A stretch of DNA of 64,000 nucleotides. Origin: Ureibacillus sp035556295 (GTDB taxonomy: Bacteria; Bacillota; Bacilli; Bacillales_A; Planococcaceae). Below, one piece after another: positions 1 through 8,293 of the stretch (position 1 is the stretch's first letter; every line of letters begins with the position of its first letter). Location of the stretch: assembly GCA_035556295.1 (NCBI GenBank), contig DATMFE010000363.1:56598-120597 (forward strand). Reading direction: 5' to 3'. The translations under genes were made by a program, and so were the position numbers. The notes beneath the pieces were generated by a model. That model had not been told where the DNA came from, did not search any database, and saw only the letters and a list, made by a program, of their open reading frames with translations.

Positions 1-40
1 CGCTTTTTTTAAAGAGAGGCTTTATAATCAAACTTTGGTT

Positions 41-199
41 TTATAGATTTCCAGCTACTCTTGTAAATAGTGCTGATATAGCATTTGTTAATGTTGGTAA
101 TGCAGCAGCTACAATCAAACCAACTAATGCTATTAACAACCCATACTCCACCATCCCAGCTCCTTCTTCTTCCTTAACAAGTCGTTTTAAAAAGTTCAT
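41..199 (-). CDS. Flp family type IVb pilin
   Basis: This 52-codon gene encodes a small pilin of the Flp/Fap type, the subunit of Tad-type pili. The product starts MNFLKRLVKEEEGAGMVEYG, followed by a hydrophobic stretch of about 20 residues. The G-x4-EYG motif just before the membrane helix is the prepilin peptidase site and Flp signature. A strong Shine-Dalgarno site (GGGAGG on the minus strand, about 205-210) lies 8-9 bases before the ATG at 199, which fixes the start. No Tad assembly genes are visible; they may lie left of the window. The processing peptidase and pilus assembly are inferred from the family. Confidence 0.85.
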   Translation of the reverse strand: MNFLKRLVKEEEGAGMVEYGLLIALVGLIVAAALPTLTNAISALFTRVAGNL

Positions 200-443
200 T
201 CATATTCCTCCCAATATTGTTTTTTTTTTGAGCTTGCACGTACTTCAAAAGTATGTAATTGTAAAAATCATAGGCTTAAAGACTTTATCGTACTAGTTCA
301 GCGCTCACAACAAGTTATGAAGGATATAGTCTATTTATCACAACCTAGAACATAAATATATTTGTAAAAAATTGTCGATAGTATAAAACTTGTTTTCTAC
401 TAGTTAAATTTTCTATTGTAAAAATACTATTATTTTAAGCATA

Positions 444-470
444 TAAAAAAGCACTTCTAAATGAAGTGCT
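444..470 (-). terminator. Intrinsic terminator after the 500-1051 gene
   Basis: An 8-bp perfect stem (450-457 with 463-470) is followed on the minus strand by a run of Ts (444-449). It lies about 30 bases after the stop of the upstream two-gene unit, so it should end that transcript. Bases 200-443 contain no gene I can support and presumably hold the pilin promoter. Confidence 0.8.
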
Positions 471-499
471 CCAAAAGTTCTGCAATTAGTATTGCCCTA

Positions 500-1051
500 T
501 TATATTTTTAATTCATATAATGTATCTTCGTTCGAATCGATAATTTTAATTATATACTCTTTCTTCGCTTTAACTTTTGATAAATCCACATACCAGATGC
601 AGTAACCTTCGACATTGTATAAGTCTACTACATCTACATTTAGATCCATTTGCATTAGTTCCGCATCTACATCATTTACCGTTACACGAACCTTGCCATC
701 TGGTTTGATGAGGCCAAATAATATTTTACTATCAGAATATGCTGCAGCGATTTTATTGAATTCTAGTGGACTTGGTAAGTTTGACTGAACTCCTTCACCC
801 AGGCTCCAGCCTCTTAAATTTTTCGTGACAATGCTTGTCCCAAAGTAATTTCCGTTTGATAAATAGAAATACCTTTGTTCATTGTCCGTTTTTGGTCCTT
901 TGATCCATTCATATTGTTGGTCAGTTGGTAGTGCATCTTCAGCCGATTTTTTGCCTTCCCCATCAAAATGAATAAAATACTGATTAATTAAAAATGCAAG
1001 TACTATAATTGCTAATACTATTAATAGTATTCTAACTACACGTTTTTTCAA
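500..1051 (-). CDS. Membrane-anchored protein of unknown function
   Basis: The 183-residue product has a single N-terminal membrane segment (about residues 7-23, after a KKR start) and an extracytoplasmic remainder, so it is probably a signal-anchored surface protein. I do not recognise the rest of the sequence as a named family. The start appears to be TTG at 1051, because an AGGTG ribosome site lies five bases upstream. It sits 27 bases after the DUF2785-like gene and shares its strand, so the two are probably co-transcribed and end at the hairpin at 444-470. Confidence 0.7.
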   Translation of the reverse strand: MKKRVVRILLIVLAIIVLAFLINQYFIHFDGEGKKSAEDALPTDQQYEWIKGPKTDNEQRYFYLSNGNYFGTSIVTKNLRGWSLGEGVQSNLPSPLEFNKIAAAYSDSKILFGLIKPDGKVRVTVNDVDAELMQMDLNVDVVDLYNVEGYCIWYVDLSKVKAKKEYIIKIIDSNEDTLYELKI

Positions 1052-1078
1052 TTCTACACCTACTCAATTGTTCATTTC

Positions 1079-1909
1079 TTAACCCTTCATCCATTTTCCG
1101 ATAAAGATAGAAACTACACCTTGTAATTCGGGCATTTGTCGTGTGAATTTCAATACAAAGTATAAGTTTTTCATGAAATGAAGCGTATTTGTTCGTGCTG
1201 AGAAATATAGTGGTGTATATCCACTTGTCATTAAATAGTATTGTAATTTGTCGAAAACTTGTTCAACCCACTCAATAAATAATTGTTCTGGGATATCCTT
1301 TGAAATTAACTTCTCTATAATATTTGAAAATCTTTCTTCCTCATCGTCTACGTAAACTGAACCTTTCCAAAAGCTATCTTTAATGCCACTAAGAATAGTT
1401 GGAGTAAAACGAAGCTCGAATGCAGAATGGGAAACAATTGACAAAATCATCTCGGCACCATTCGACATTGCCGATGCCCAACCTTTTTCGCCTAAGTATC
1501 CTCTAACATCTTTCTCCCTACTTAAATAAGATGTACATGAGTTAAATATACTCCTAGTTTGTTCGTTTGATAGAAAATGGATTTGTTTATCTACACGAAT
1601 CAGACTCGCTAGCCATAAAGCTGAAAAAGATCGTAAGAAAACAGAATCCGTCTCTTTTTCACCAATGGAATTGAACAAAAACTGATCACTCGATAATTTT
1701 AACGTTAAGTCCAGCATTTGTTCTTTCGATAGTAAATTACTCGATAAAAGTTCAATAAATAATCGATAATTTAGTTTATCTCTTAGTTCATCTTCAGGAA
1801 TACCAATCAATTCTGTCATTTGTTCCAAAAGGCGATCACCATTTGAAGACATATAGTGCGCTCTTTCTAAATCATTCATTAATAATATTTTCTCAAGTGT
1901 ATCTTTCAT
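1079..1909 (-). CDS. DUF2785-like protein
   Basis: The 276-residue protein is soluble, mostly helical and has no signal peptide. The segment DVRGYLGEKGWASAMSNGAE (about residues 134-153) resembles the conserved core of DUF2785 proteins, in which an 'RGYxxxKGWxHxxxHxA' pattern is usual. Here the histidines of that pattern are replaced by serine and asparagine, so the assignment is by overall resemblance. The function of the family is unknown. The ATG at 1909 follows a strong AGGGGG site. It is the first gene of a likely two-gene operon with the membrane protein downstream. Confidence 0.65.
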   Translation of the reverse strand: MKDTLEKILLMNDLERAHYMSSNGDRLLEQMTELIGIPEDELRDKLNYRLFIELLSSNLLSKEQMLDLTLKLSSDQFLFNSIGEKETDSVFLRSFSALWLASLIRVDKQIHFLSNEQTRSIFNSCTSYLSREKDVRGYLGEKGWASAMSNGAEMILSIVSHSAFELRFTPTILSGIKDSFWKGSVYVDDEEERFSNIIEKLISKDIPEQLFIEWVEQVFDKLQYYLMTSGYTPLYFSARTNTLHFMKNLYFVLKFTRQMPELQGVVSIFIGKWMKG

Positions 1910-2243
1910 GTTGACCCCCTATTATCTATGTATAATATTAACCTTCAAAATCCAATATGGCTAATATACTGCTAACCTTATTTCCGATTAAAATGACGTA
2001 ATGTAAATAAAACCTACAAATAGCTTCAATTTCCCCTCTAATTCCATTCATTTTTATGTATAAAACTTCTGAGTACATGCGTTCTTTCGAGCGTACCCAT
2101 TTGCATAAGTTCAAGTATTAGAAATACTTTACATATCCAATAGTAGTAATAATTTCAAATTAATCTTTAAAAATACGATTAAATCTTGATTAATTTAGTA
2201 AAAATAAGAGTATCATCCAGATTTACTGTGAAGGAGGTATTAC
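1910..2243. other. Divergent intergenic region
   Basis: This 334-base AT-rich gap separates the minus-strand DUF2785 unit from the plus-strand beta-helix gene. It must hold two divergent promoters. I see no open reading frame with a ribosome site and no convincing hairpin with a T-run. The only clear signal is the AAGGAGG site at 2231-2237 for the gene at 2244. Confidence 0.5.
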
Positions 2244-4178
2244 ATGGCCATTATGAAACTGTTTTCTGCGTTTTTTTCTAACGTGAAAACAATGAAACGT
2301 GCCATCCAAAAATCAAGAAAAGGTGACCAAATCAAATTATCACCCAAAGTATATAAAGAATCAATTCAGTTTGATAAAGATGTATTGATCTCCGCTAACG
2401 GGCAAGAAGAAACCGTTATGGAAGGAATATTCATCATTCCTAAATCTGTTGAAGTTACATTACAAAACGTGACCATCTCACCTACATCTCAAATTTTTGT
2501 CGAAGGTACACTGAAATTAGAAAATTGCCGAATCATAGGCATTAAAACGGATGCTCTCATATCAGTTAGCGACGGTGTTATTCACTTAGAAAATTGTGAA
2601 TTAAGAAATGCTAGAGAAGTAGCCGTGGCATTACTCAATCATTCTAAGGCTGTATTTAAAAACTGTATTTTCCACTCTAACGGAAAAATGCAAGTCTTAA
2701 TACAACAATCGGAAGCAATTATCGAAAAATGTGAATTTACAAATGCAAAACATGCCATCAGTGTTAAAGAAGATTCTAAGCTCTATTCCGATAAAAACCA
2801 CTACCACCAACATTCTGGTACGCAAATCATTGTAGATCACTCACTATTTGAGGATTTTGGTAGTATTTTAGAACGTGGTAACGGCAGTGGAATTTACGGA
2901 TTAAATGGAGCAGAAATTACGATTAATAGTAGTACATTACGATTTCACCAATTACCGCAAATATGGTTAGAAGAAAGTACTTTCAAAGGCCATCACTGTG
3001 TTATTCAAAACGGAAAAGAATCTGGAATTTGTTTAACAGACTTCACTGAAGCAACAATTTCATATTGTGAGATTTCACATCATCCAAAAGAAAATATACT
3101 CATAACAAATAAGTCTCGTGCCAATATTGAACAGTGCCATATCCATTCAGGTAATGACATTGGTGTAAAATTAAAACAAGAAGCGATTGCGAATTTCAAT
3201 GAGACAATTATAAAATATCATAAATTATCCCAAGTTTATGTTACCGATCAATCCATTCTATCCATGAGTGGCTGCATTGTAAAAGAAGGTTATTATATTG
3301 GTGTTTTTGTAGATAAACGAGGAAATGCATCTCTTGTTAGAAGTGAGATATCAAAACATGAAAATGCAGCCTTCACAATAATTGATGCACAACTGAATGT
3401 ATACGAATGTGAAGTGATGGAGAATAAAGGAAATGGAATTCTAGCAATTGAAAAATCATCCGTCGATATTGAGTATTCGAAGTTTTATGATAACTACATG
3501 CCACATATTGCCTGTAAAACGAACGTAATCATTACCATGTCTCAATCTGAATGTTTTAACGGAAAAAGCATCTTTGCAGTCAATAAAAGCGAAATTTTCG
3601 TGTTTGATAGTAAGTTCTATAATTGTGACCAAGTGCAAATCGAAGTAAGCGACCACTCTACTGCTGTATTTGAACATTGTCATATATTTAATGGTGGTTC
3701 CTATGGCATTAAAATCACTCGCAATTCTATTTCAAACTTCATTAATAGCCAAATTAGTCATCATTCCCTAGCCCAAATTGTAGTGAATGATAGTTCTCTC
3801 ATTATTTATAATAGTGAATTACTAGAGGGTAAACGAAACGCATTACTAATTCAAAATCATAGTGAAGTATTTATAAGAGACAGTTATATTGCGAAGCATC
3901 TAAAACCACAAATATTGATTGATTATGAGTCGACAGTAGATTTAGAAGGTGTTCAAATGGCTGATGGGCACCAGTCAGATTTGTTGGCACAAAATCGTTC
4001 CGCAATTTATGTGTCTGATAGTATTATTCGAAATGATCATTATCGCTATAATGTGCAGGCAATGAATTATTCAAAAATTAAACTGAAAAAGACTGTTATT
4101 GAAAATAAGTTTGGTGAAGTCTTTTATAGTGAAAATAATAGTTTTATTACCACTACTCTAGATGAAGTGGATTCATAA
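2244..4178 (+). CDS. Large right-handed parallel beta-helix protein
   Basis: The 644-residue product is built almost entirely of short beta-helix coils of roughly 20-25 residues. Recurrent patterns such as 'LENCRI', 'FKNCIF', 'IEQCHIHSG' and 'FEHCHIFNGG' carry stacked Asn-Cys and hydrophobic positions typical of pectate-lyase-like and NosD/CASH folds. There is no signal peptide, membrane helix or SLH domain, so it is probably cytoplasmic, or exported by a route not evident here. Substrate and catalytic residues cannot be named. The start is fixed by AAGGAGG at 2231-2237. It is flanked by intergenic gaps of about 300 bases and appears monocistronic. Confidence 0.8.
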   Translation: MAIMKLFSAFFSNVKTMKRAIQKSRKGDQIKLSPKVYKESIQFDKDVLISANGQEETVMEGIFIIPKSVEVTLQNVTISPTSQIFVEGTLKLENCRIIGIKTDALISVSDGVIHLENCELRNAREVAVALLNHSKAVFKNCIFHSNGKMQVLIQQSEAIIEKCEFTNAKHAISVKEDSKLYSDKNHYHQHSGTQIIVDHSLFEDFGSILERGNGSGIYGLNGAEITINSSTLRFHQLPQIWLEESTFKGHHCVIQNGKESGICLTDFTEATISYCEISHHPKENILITNKSRANIEQCHIHSGNDIGVKLKQEAIANFNETIIKYHKLSQVYVTDQSILSMSGCIVKEGYYIGVFVDKRGNASLVRSEISKHENAAFTIIDAQLNVYECEVMENKGNGILAIEKSSVDIEYSKFYDNYMPHIACKTNVIITMSQSECFNGKSIFAVNKSEIFVFDSKFYNCDQVQIEVSDHSTAVFEHCHIFNGGSYGIKITRNSISNFINSQISHHSLAQIVVNDSSLIIYNSELLEGKRNALLIQNHSEVFIRDSYIAKHLKPQILIDYESTVDLEGVQMADGHQSDLLAQNRSAIYVSDSIIRNDHYRYNVQAMNYSKIKLKKTVIENKFGEVFYSENNSFITTTLDEVDS

Positions 4179-4421
4179 TTCGTTATGATCCATTTCATCT
4201 TTTATATTAAGTTTACATAATAAAATTATTGGAGATTCATCATTTAACTTTACATAATATAATTATCATTTACAATCCTTACCTATTTCGTATTATTTAG
4301 TATCATTTAGAATAAAATGTTCTAATTATGTCATTTATAGTTTTCGAAATTACAATTCTATGAGAAAATAACTCTTTGGTTGATAAGAATGGTGAATGAT
4401 CTTATCCGCAAAAGGAAAAAA
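4179..4421. other. AT-rich gap before yfkAB
   Basis: No coding sequence is supported here. The gap contains two near-copies of TTTACATAATA (about 4210-4220 and 4247-4257) whose TTTACA element could be a -35 box. I could not assign a matching -10 with confidence. The end of the gap leads into the hairpin at 4422-4450. Confidence 0.4.
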
Positions 4422-4456
4422 GGCTATTCCAAATGAATTAAGCGATAGCCAGTTTT
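4422..4456 (+). terminator. Hairpin with T-run just before yfkAB
   Basis: GGCTAT at 4422-4427 pairs with ATAGCC at 4445-4450, and AGTTTTT follows. The stem is short and the loop is 17 bases. The element ends only about 25 bases before the yfkAB start codon at 4481. It could be the terminator of the beta-helix gene or an attenuator in the yfkAB leader; the sequence does not decide. Confidence 0.45.
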
Positions 4457-4480
4457 TCTAAGAAAGGAAGTTCAAAAACG

Positions 4481-5590
4481 ATGACTACATTAGAAAAGAT
4501 TACTCCTCAATTTGATCCTTGGGAAGCTTATATGGATATAGAGCAACATGGTCAATTAACTCTTTCTAATATTGAGTTTACAACAACAACATTATGTAAT
4601 ATGAGATGTGCGCACTGCGCAGTTGGATACACATTACAGACAAAAGACCCTACCGCATTACCACTTGAATTAATAATAAAACGTCTTGAAGAAATACCTC
4701 AATTAAGATCTCTTAGTATTACAGGCGGAGAACCAATGCTTAGTAAGAAATCGGTACAAAATTACGTAAAGCCGATTTTAAAATATGCACATGAACGTGG
4801 TATTCGTACCCAAATGAATTCCAATTTAACTGTCGATGGGGAAAGATATTTAGAGATTGCACCTTATTTGGATGTCCTACATATATCGCATAACTGGGGA
4901 ACGATTGAGGAATTTGTTGAAACAGGGTTTGCCATGATGGAAAGAAAACCAACCTTTGATCAACGTGCTGCATTATTTGATCGAATGATTGAAAATTCAC
5001 GAATGCTTTCAGAGCAAGGTGTTATGGTATCAGCTGAAACAATGCTCAATAAAAATACAATCCCTTATATAGAACACATACATCATCAAATCGTAAATGA
5101 AATGAAGTGTGCAAGACACGAAATACATCCGATGTACCCATCCGATTTTGCTTCATCCCTTACTTCTCTTTCTCTTGATGAAATTCGTAAGGCAATCCAT
5201 CAACTACTCGATATTCGAGATGAAAATACTTGGATGCTATTTGGTACACTTCCCTTCTACCCTTGCAGCATGAATGAAGAAGACCAAGCATTATTAACGA
5301 GATTACGCCAAGCAAAGAATGTTACGCTCCGAAATGATCCAGATGGTCGCTCTCGATTAAATATTAATATTTTCACAGGAGATGTCATTGTAACTGATTT
5401 TGGAGATACTCCTGCTTTAGGAAATGTTCAAACCGATTCATTACCTGAAATATTCAACAAGTGGTTAGAAACTGACTTAGCTAAATCGCTAAACTGTCAC
5501 TGTCCAGCAGTTAAATGCTTGGGTCCCAATGTTCTTGTGAAAAATATGTACTACAAGGATTCACAGTTTATAAGCGGAAGCGTAAAATAG
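4481..5590 (+). CDS. yfkAB: Radical SAM/CxCxxxxC protein YfkAB
   Basis: The 369-residue protein is a radical S-adenosylmethionine enzyme. The [4Fe-4S] motif CNMRCAHC lies at residues 39-46, followed by the SAM-binding ITGGEPM segment. Near the C-terminus CHCPAVKC gives the CxCxxxxC motif that names this family, probably a second cluster site. Its substrate is unknown. In published Bacillus subtilis annotation the homologue appears as two reading frames, yfkA and yfkB; here it is one uninterrupted frame. A GAAAGGAAG ribosome site lies upstream of 4481. It has its own downstream terminator and seems monocistronic. Confidence 0.88.
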   Translation: MTTLEKITPQFDPWEAYMDIEQHGQLTLSNIEFTTTTLCNMRCAHCAVGYTLQTKDPTALPLELIIKRLEEIPQLRSLSITGGEPMLSKKSVQNYVKPILKYAHERGIRTQMNSNLTVDGERYLEIAPYLDVLHISHNWGTIEEFVETGFAMMERKPTFDQRAALFDRMIENSRMLSEQGVMVSAETMLNKNTIPYIEHIHHQIVNEMKCARHEIHPMYPSDFASSLTSLSLDEIRKAIHQLLDIRDENTWMLFGTLPFYPCSMNEEDQALLTRLRQAKNVTLRNDPDGRSRLNINIFTGDVIVTDFGDTPALGNVQTDSLPEIFNKWLETDLAKSLNCHCPAVKCLGPNVLVKNMYYKDSQFISGSVK

Positions 5591-5597
5591 ATAAACG

Positions 5598-5630
5598 ACT
5601 GCTTAGGATATTGTTCTAAGCAGTTTTTTA
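5598..5630 (+). terminator. Terminator of yfkAB
   Basis: A perfect 9-bp stem (5598-5606 with 5616-5624) followed by six Ts lies just after the yfkAB stop codon. This is a standard intrinsic terminator. Confidence 0.9.
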
Positions 5631-5756
5631 TATATTTAACTTCATTCTAATAGATAAAAGGATTACACTATAATATAGTGCCATTGGTATATTTTTATGA
5701 AGTCAGCAAACAATAGGTTTGAATATTTGAAAAATGTTAAGGATGTGCATGGAGTG

Positions 5757-6785
5757 ATGGGTAAAACTAATTTCACAATAAAATTACTATTACCTTTATT
5801 TTGCACTGCTATTCTTTTTGGCTGTAATTCACAAGAACATACAATTAAAAATGAACAACAAATCGTTTATAGTAAGCAGATGTCCACTGAAGCGCTCACT
5901 GACGGTAAATCATTAACGATTCATACGGTCGAATTTTCTAGCAATAACAATGTTAATAATGTCGCTGTAGCACTATTTGATTTTGAGACGGGTGAAAAAA
6001 TTGCATCTACTACAGTGAATGATAATGGAAATGCAATATTCAACATGGTGGAACCAAATCAGCCTTATGAGGTTGTTATTTATAAAATTGAACTAACAGG
6101 TGAATTCTCTGAACAAACACGAGATACAATCGTTTTTGATCCAGCCAATCCAATTTTAACGATTGAAACATTTAATGCAAGTTCTACGAAAAGTTTAGCA
6201 GTTCCCATTGTTAAACAAAATCCTGAGCTCCCAAATGGATGCGAGGTAACCTCATTAACAGCTATTTTAAATTATTATGGTATTGATGTGGATAAAGTCA
6301 CTTTAGCAAAAGACTACTTACCTACCTCACCGGTAACAAAAAAAGGTAATCAACTCTACGGTCCAGACCCATATAAAGCATTTGCTGGTGACCCTGCAAA
6401 AAAATATGCAGGATATTATGTATTTGCAGACCCAATTGTTGATGTAGCAAATCAGGTTTTATTTGAACATAATAGCAATTATAAAGCCTTAAATTTAAGT
6501 GATGTTTCTAGGGAAGAAATATTATCCTATGTGAATTCTGGTGTACCTGTATTAACCTGGACTACAATTGATTGGAAAGAACCAAGAACTTCAGGGTATT
6601 GGATCATTGAAGACACGAAAGAAAAACATCCTATATATATGAACCTACATGCAGTTGTTTTAACTGGTTATGCTGATGGAAAAGTAACAATTATGAACCC
6701 TTTATCTGGCAATGAAACAATTGACGAAAAAGTATTTTTTAGTACGTTTAAATCCCTCGGTTCTCATGCAATAGTAATTCTATAA
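5757..6785 (+). CDS. C39-like papain-fold peptidase lipoprotein
   Basis: The product is a secreted lipoprotein with a C39-like cysteine peptidase domain. From the ATG at 5757 the N-terminus is a signal peptide ending in the lipobox LFGC. A beta-sandwich-like region follows (about residues 50-140), then the peptidase domain with NGCEVTS (catalytic Cys about residue 162) and a late LHAVVLTGY segment supplying the histidine, then NPLSGN. The frame stays open to an ATG at 5697, but that start lacks a ribosome site and would bury the signal peptide. It probably acts on cell-surface peptides; the substrate is unknown. Confidence 0.8.
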   Translation: MGKTNFTIKLLLPLFCTAILFGCNSQEHTIKNEQQIVYSKQMSTEALTDGKSLTIHTVEFSSNNNVNNVAVALFDFETGEKIASTTVNDNGNAIFNMVEPNQPYEVVIYKIELTGEFSEQTRDTIVFDPANPILTIETFNASSTKSLAVPIVKQNPELPNGCEVTSLTAILNYYGIDVDKVTLAKDYLPTSPVTKKGNQLYGPDPYKAFAGDPAKKYAGYYVFADPIVDVANQVLFEHNSNYKALNLSDVSREEILSYVNSGVPVLTWTTIDWKEPRTSGYWIIEDTKEKHPIYMNLHAVVLTGYADGKVTIMNPLSGNETIDEKVFFSTFKSLGSHAIVIL

Positions 6786-6792
6786 ATAAAGA

Positions 6793-6827
6793 GAAGTGTG
6801 AACAATATAGGTTCACACTTCTTTTTA
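6793..6827. terminator. Bidirectional terminator between convergent genes
   Basis: An 11-bp perfect stem (6793-6803 with 6811-6821) has a T-run on the plus side, and a TCTTTATTTAT tail on the minus side. It separates the C39-like gene from the convergent regulator gene ending at 6832. Confidence 0.85.
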
Positions 6828-6831
6828 TTTC

Positions 6832-8094
6832 CTATTTATTTTCAATGATTTTCTTATAAGCTTCATCTATAAATAATTTGTCAATTGTATTTGGGAATCC
6901 TTCAACTTCATTTGATGCGTATAAAATTTCTCTTTTAGCAGCTTCTCTATCCCCTATTTCTAGGTAGCATAATGCCCTTACAGCAAAACATTTGTACAAC
7001 GTTGAAAGATCATATGGATGATGAATATTAGAAGGAATACTAAAGTTATCACTACAGTTAATTGCTTCTATATATTGGCCAAGTGCCCATAAAGCATACG
7101 TTTCTTCTGCGACAATATACCCTAATAAAGACTTCAATATTCCATATCGATCTGGTTGTAATTTCTTCGCTTCTTTAGCGATTTCAAGTGTTCTTCTATA
7201 ATCTTTCTCAATTAAATTCAAATAAAATGTTTCACAACAAATGTAAGAGTATTGAGACAATATGTCTTCAGTAAAATCAGCATGAAGCTTTAGTTTTGTT
7301 ATATAATATTTACTCTTCTCTAAATCATTACGACTCATTACTTGAACTAACATAAAGCGATAAAAGTCATCAATACGATAATAAATTTTATTTTTTTGTG
7401 CGATATCTATTGCCAATTCTAAGTTTTTTTCTGTATTTGGAACATCATCAACTGCTGCATATAAAATCGTTAGAAGGTAATACATATCTAACTTCGATAA
7501 GTGATCCACTAGATGGACATAAGGTTCAATCTTTGCTTCAGCTTGTTTTACATATTGAAGCGCCTTATTAAAGTCCTTTTGTGTAAACGCCCTTGAAGCC
7601 AAAAAAGTAAAGCAATTTACCACTCGGTTATAAGCATGAATTTTTTCGTATAGATGGATTACACTGTACATTTCTTCTTCTAGATCTGCAGCTTGATTGA
7701 GGAAAGACTTCAATCGTAAATGTAAATCCAGAAGTCGAATTTCCTCGTAATTATTACCAAGTAAATGGTCCTGAACATGCATAATTTTTTCTATTATTTG
7801 TTTAATATTGTCGACTTGATTAGGATTGAATGGATCTTTTATATTGGAGTAGTCTTCCTCAACAACGAGTAATAGTTCCCGTATTTCTTTAATTTGACCG
7901 TCGTTTAATAATAAAGAGACGTCTACATTTAGCTGTTGAGCAATGTAATGTAAGCTATCCATTGATGGATTAGCTTTCCCGTTTTCGATGAGACTTAACA
8001 TCCCCTTTGTTAACCGTTTACCAGCCAACTCTGCAAGTGTCATTTTCTTTTCTTTTCTTAAATTTTTTATACGATTCCCAATGGCATTCAACAC
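6832..8094 (-). CDS. XRE-type HTH regulator with TPR-like repeats
   Basis: The 420-residue protein has an N-terminal Xre/Cro helix-turn-helix (about residues 5-63, IGNRIKNLRKEKKMTLAELA then LSLIENGKANPSMDSL). A long all-helical region rich in tetratricopeptide-like repeats follows, with alternating Tyr/Leu/Ala helices. This layout matches the RNPP/Rgg-like class, whose TPR domain often binds a small peptide, but no peptide gene is visible here. It is transcribed divergently from an MFS exporter across a 199-base region with three copies of one palindrome, so it probably controls both promoters. Confidence 0.8.
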   Translation of the reverse strand: MLNAIGNRIKNLRKEKKMTLAELAGKRLTKGMLSLIENGKANPSMDSLHYIAQQLNVDVSLLLNDGQIKEIRELLLVVEEDYSNIKDPFNPNQVDNIKQIIEKIMHVQDHLLGNNYEEIRLLDLHLRLKSFLNQAADLEEEMYSVIHLYEKIHAYNRVVNCFTFLASRAFTQKDFNKALQYVKQAEAKIEPYVHLVDHLSKLDMYYLLTILYAAVDDVPNTEKNLELAIDIAQKNKIYYRIDDFYRFMLVQVMSRNDLEKSKYYITKLKLHADFTEDILSQYSYICCETFYLNLIEKDYRRTLEIAKEAKKLQPDRYGILKSLLGYIVAEETYALWALGQYIEAINCSDNFSIPSNIHHPYDLSTLYKCFAVRALCYLEIGDREAAKREILYASNEVEGFPNTIDKLFIDEAYKKIIENK

Positions 8095-8151
8095 TTACAC
8101 CTCAATTTTGTTTCATATTCCGTCGAATCAAATGTTGATAAGACAGTATAA

Positions 8152-8168
8152 GTTTAATCTCTTTAATC
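8152..8168. promoter_or_regulatory. Operator-like site O1 (degenerate)
   Basis: GTTTAAT-N3-TTTAATC matches the palindrome GTTTAAT-N3-ATTAAAC with two mismatches in the right arm. It lies 58 bases upstream of the HTH-TPR regulator start codon, in the same register as O2 and O3 (centres about 54-55 bases apart). Confidence 0.55.
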
Positions 8169-8205
8169 ATATTATAGCACTTGTAACATCATAATTGCTA
8201 AATTT

Positions 8206-8222
8206 GTTTAATTTTATTAAAC
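8206..8222. promoter_or_regulatory. Operator-like site O2
   Basis: A perfect inverted repeat, GTTTAAT-N3-ATTAAAC, lies midway between the regulator and the MFS gene. It has the same half-sites and spacer length as O3. It probably binds the dimeric HTH-TPR regulator. Confidence 0.7.
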
Positions 8223-8260
8223 ATTTTTGTTGCCTTTTTTCAAATTATGGAATATTATAA

Positions 8261-8277
8261 GTTTAATTAAATTAAAC
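8261..8277. promoter_or_regulatory. Operator-like site O3
   Basis: A second perfect GTTTAAT-N3-ATTAAAC palindrome ends five bases before the ribosome site of the MFS gene. Bound protein here would block the start of the mRNA or elongation. Confidence 0.7.
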
Positions 8278-8293
8278 ATTTGAGGTGAATGGC

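Noticed and set aside
3456..3683. Minus-strand frame inside the beta-helix gene
   Set aside because: Shadow of a real gene with no ribosome site; other opposite-strand frames in leu, ilv and ABC genes were rejected for the same reason.
5697..5756. Longer N-terminus for the C39-like lipoprotein
   Set aside because: No ribosome site before ATG 5697, and the extension would precede a standard lipoprotein signal peptide.
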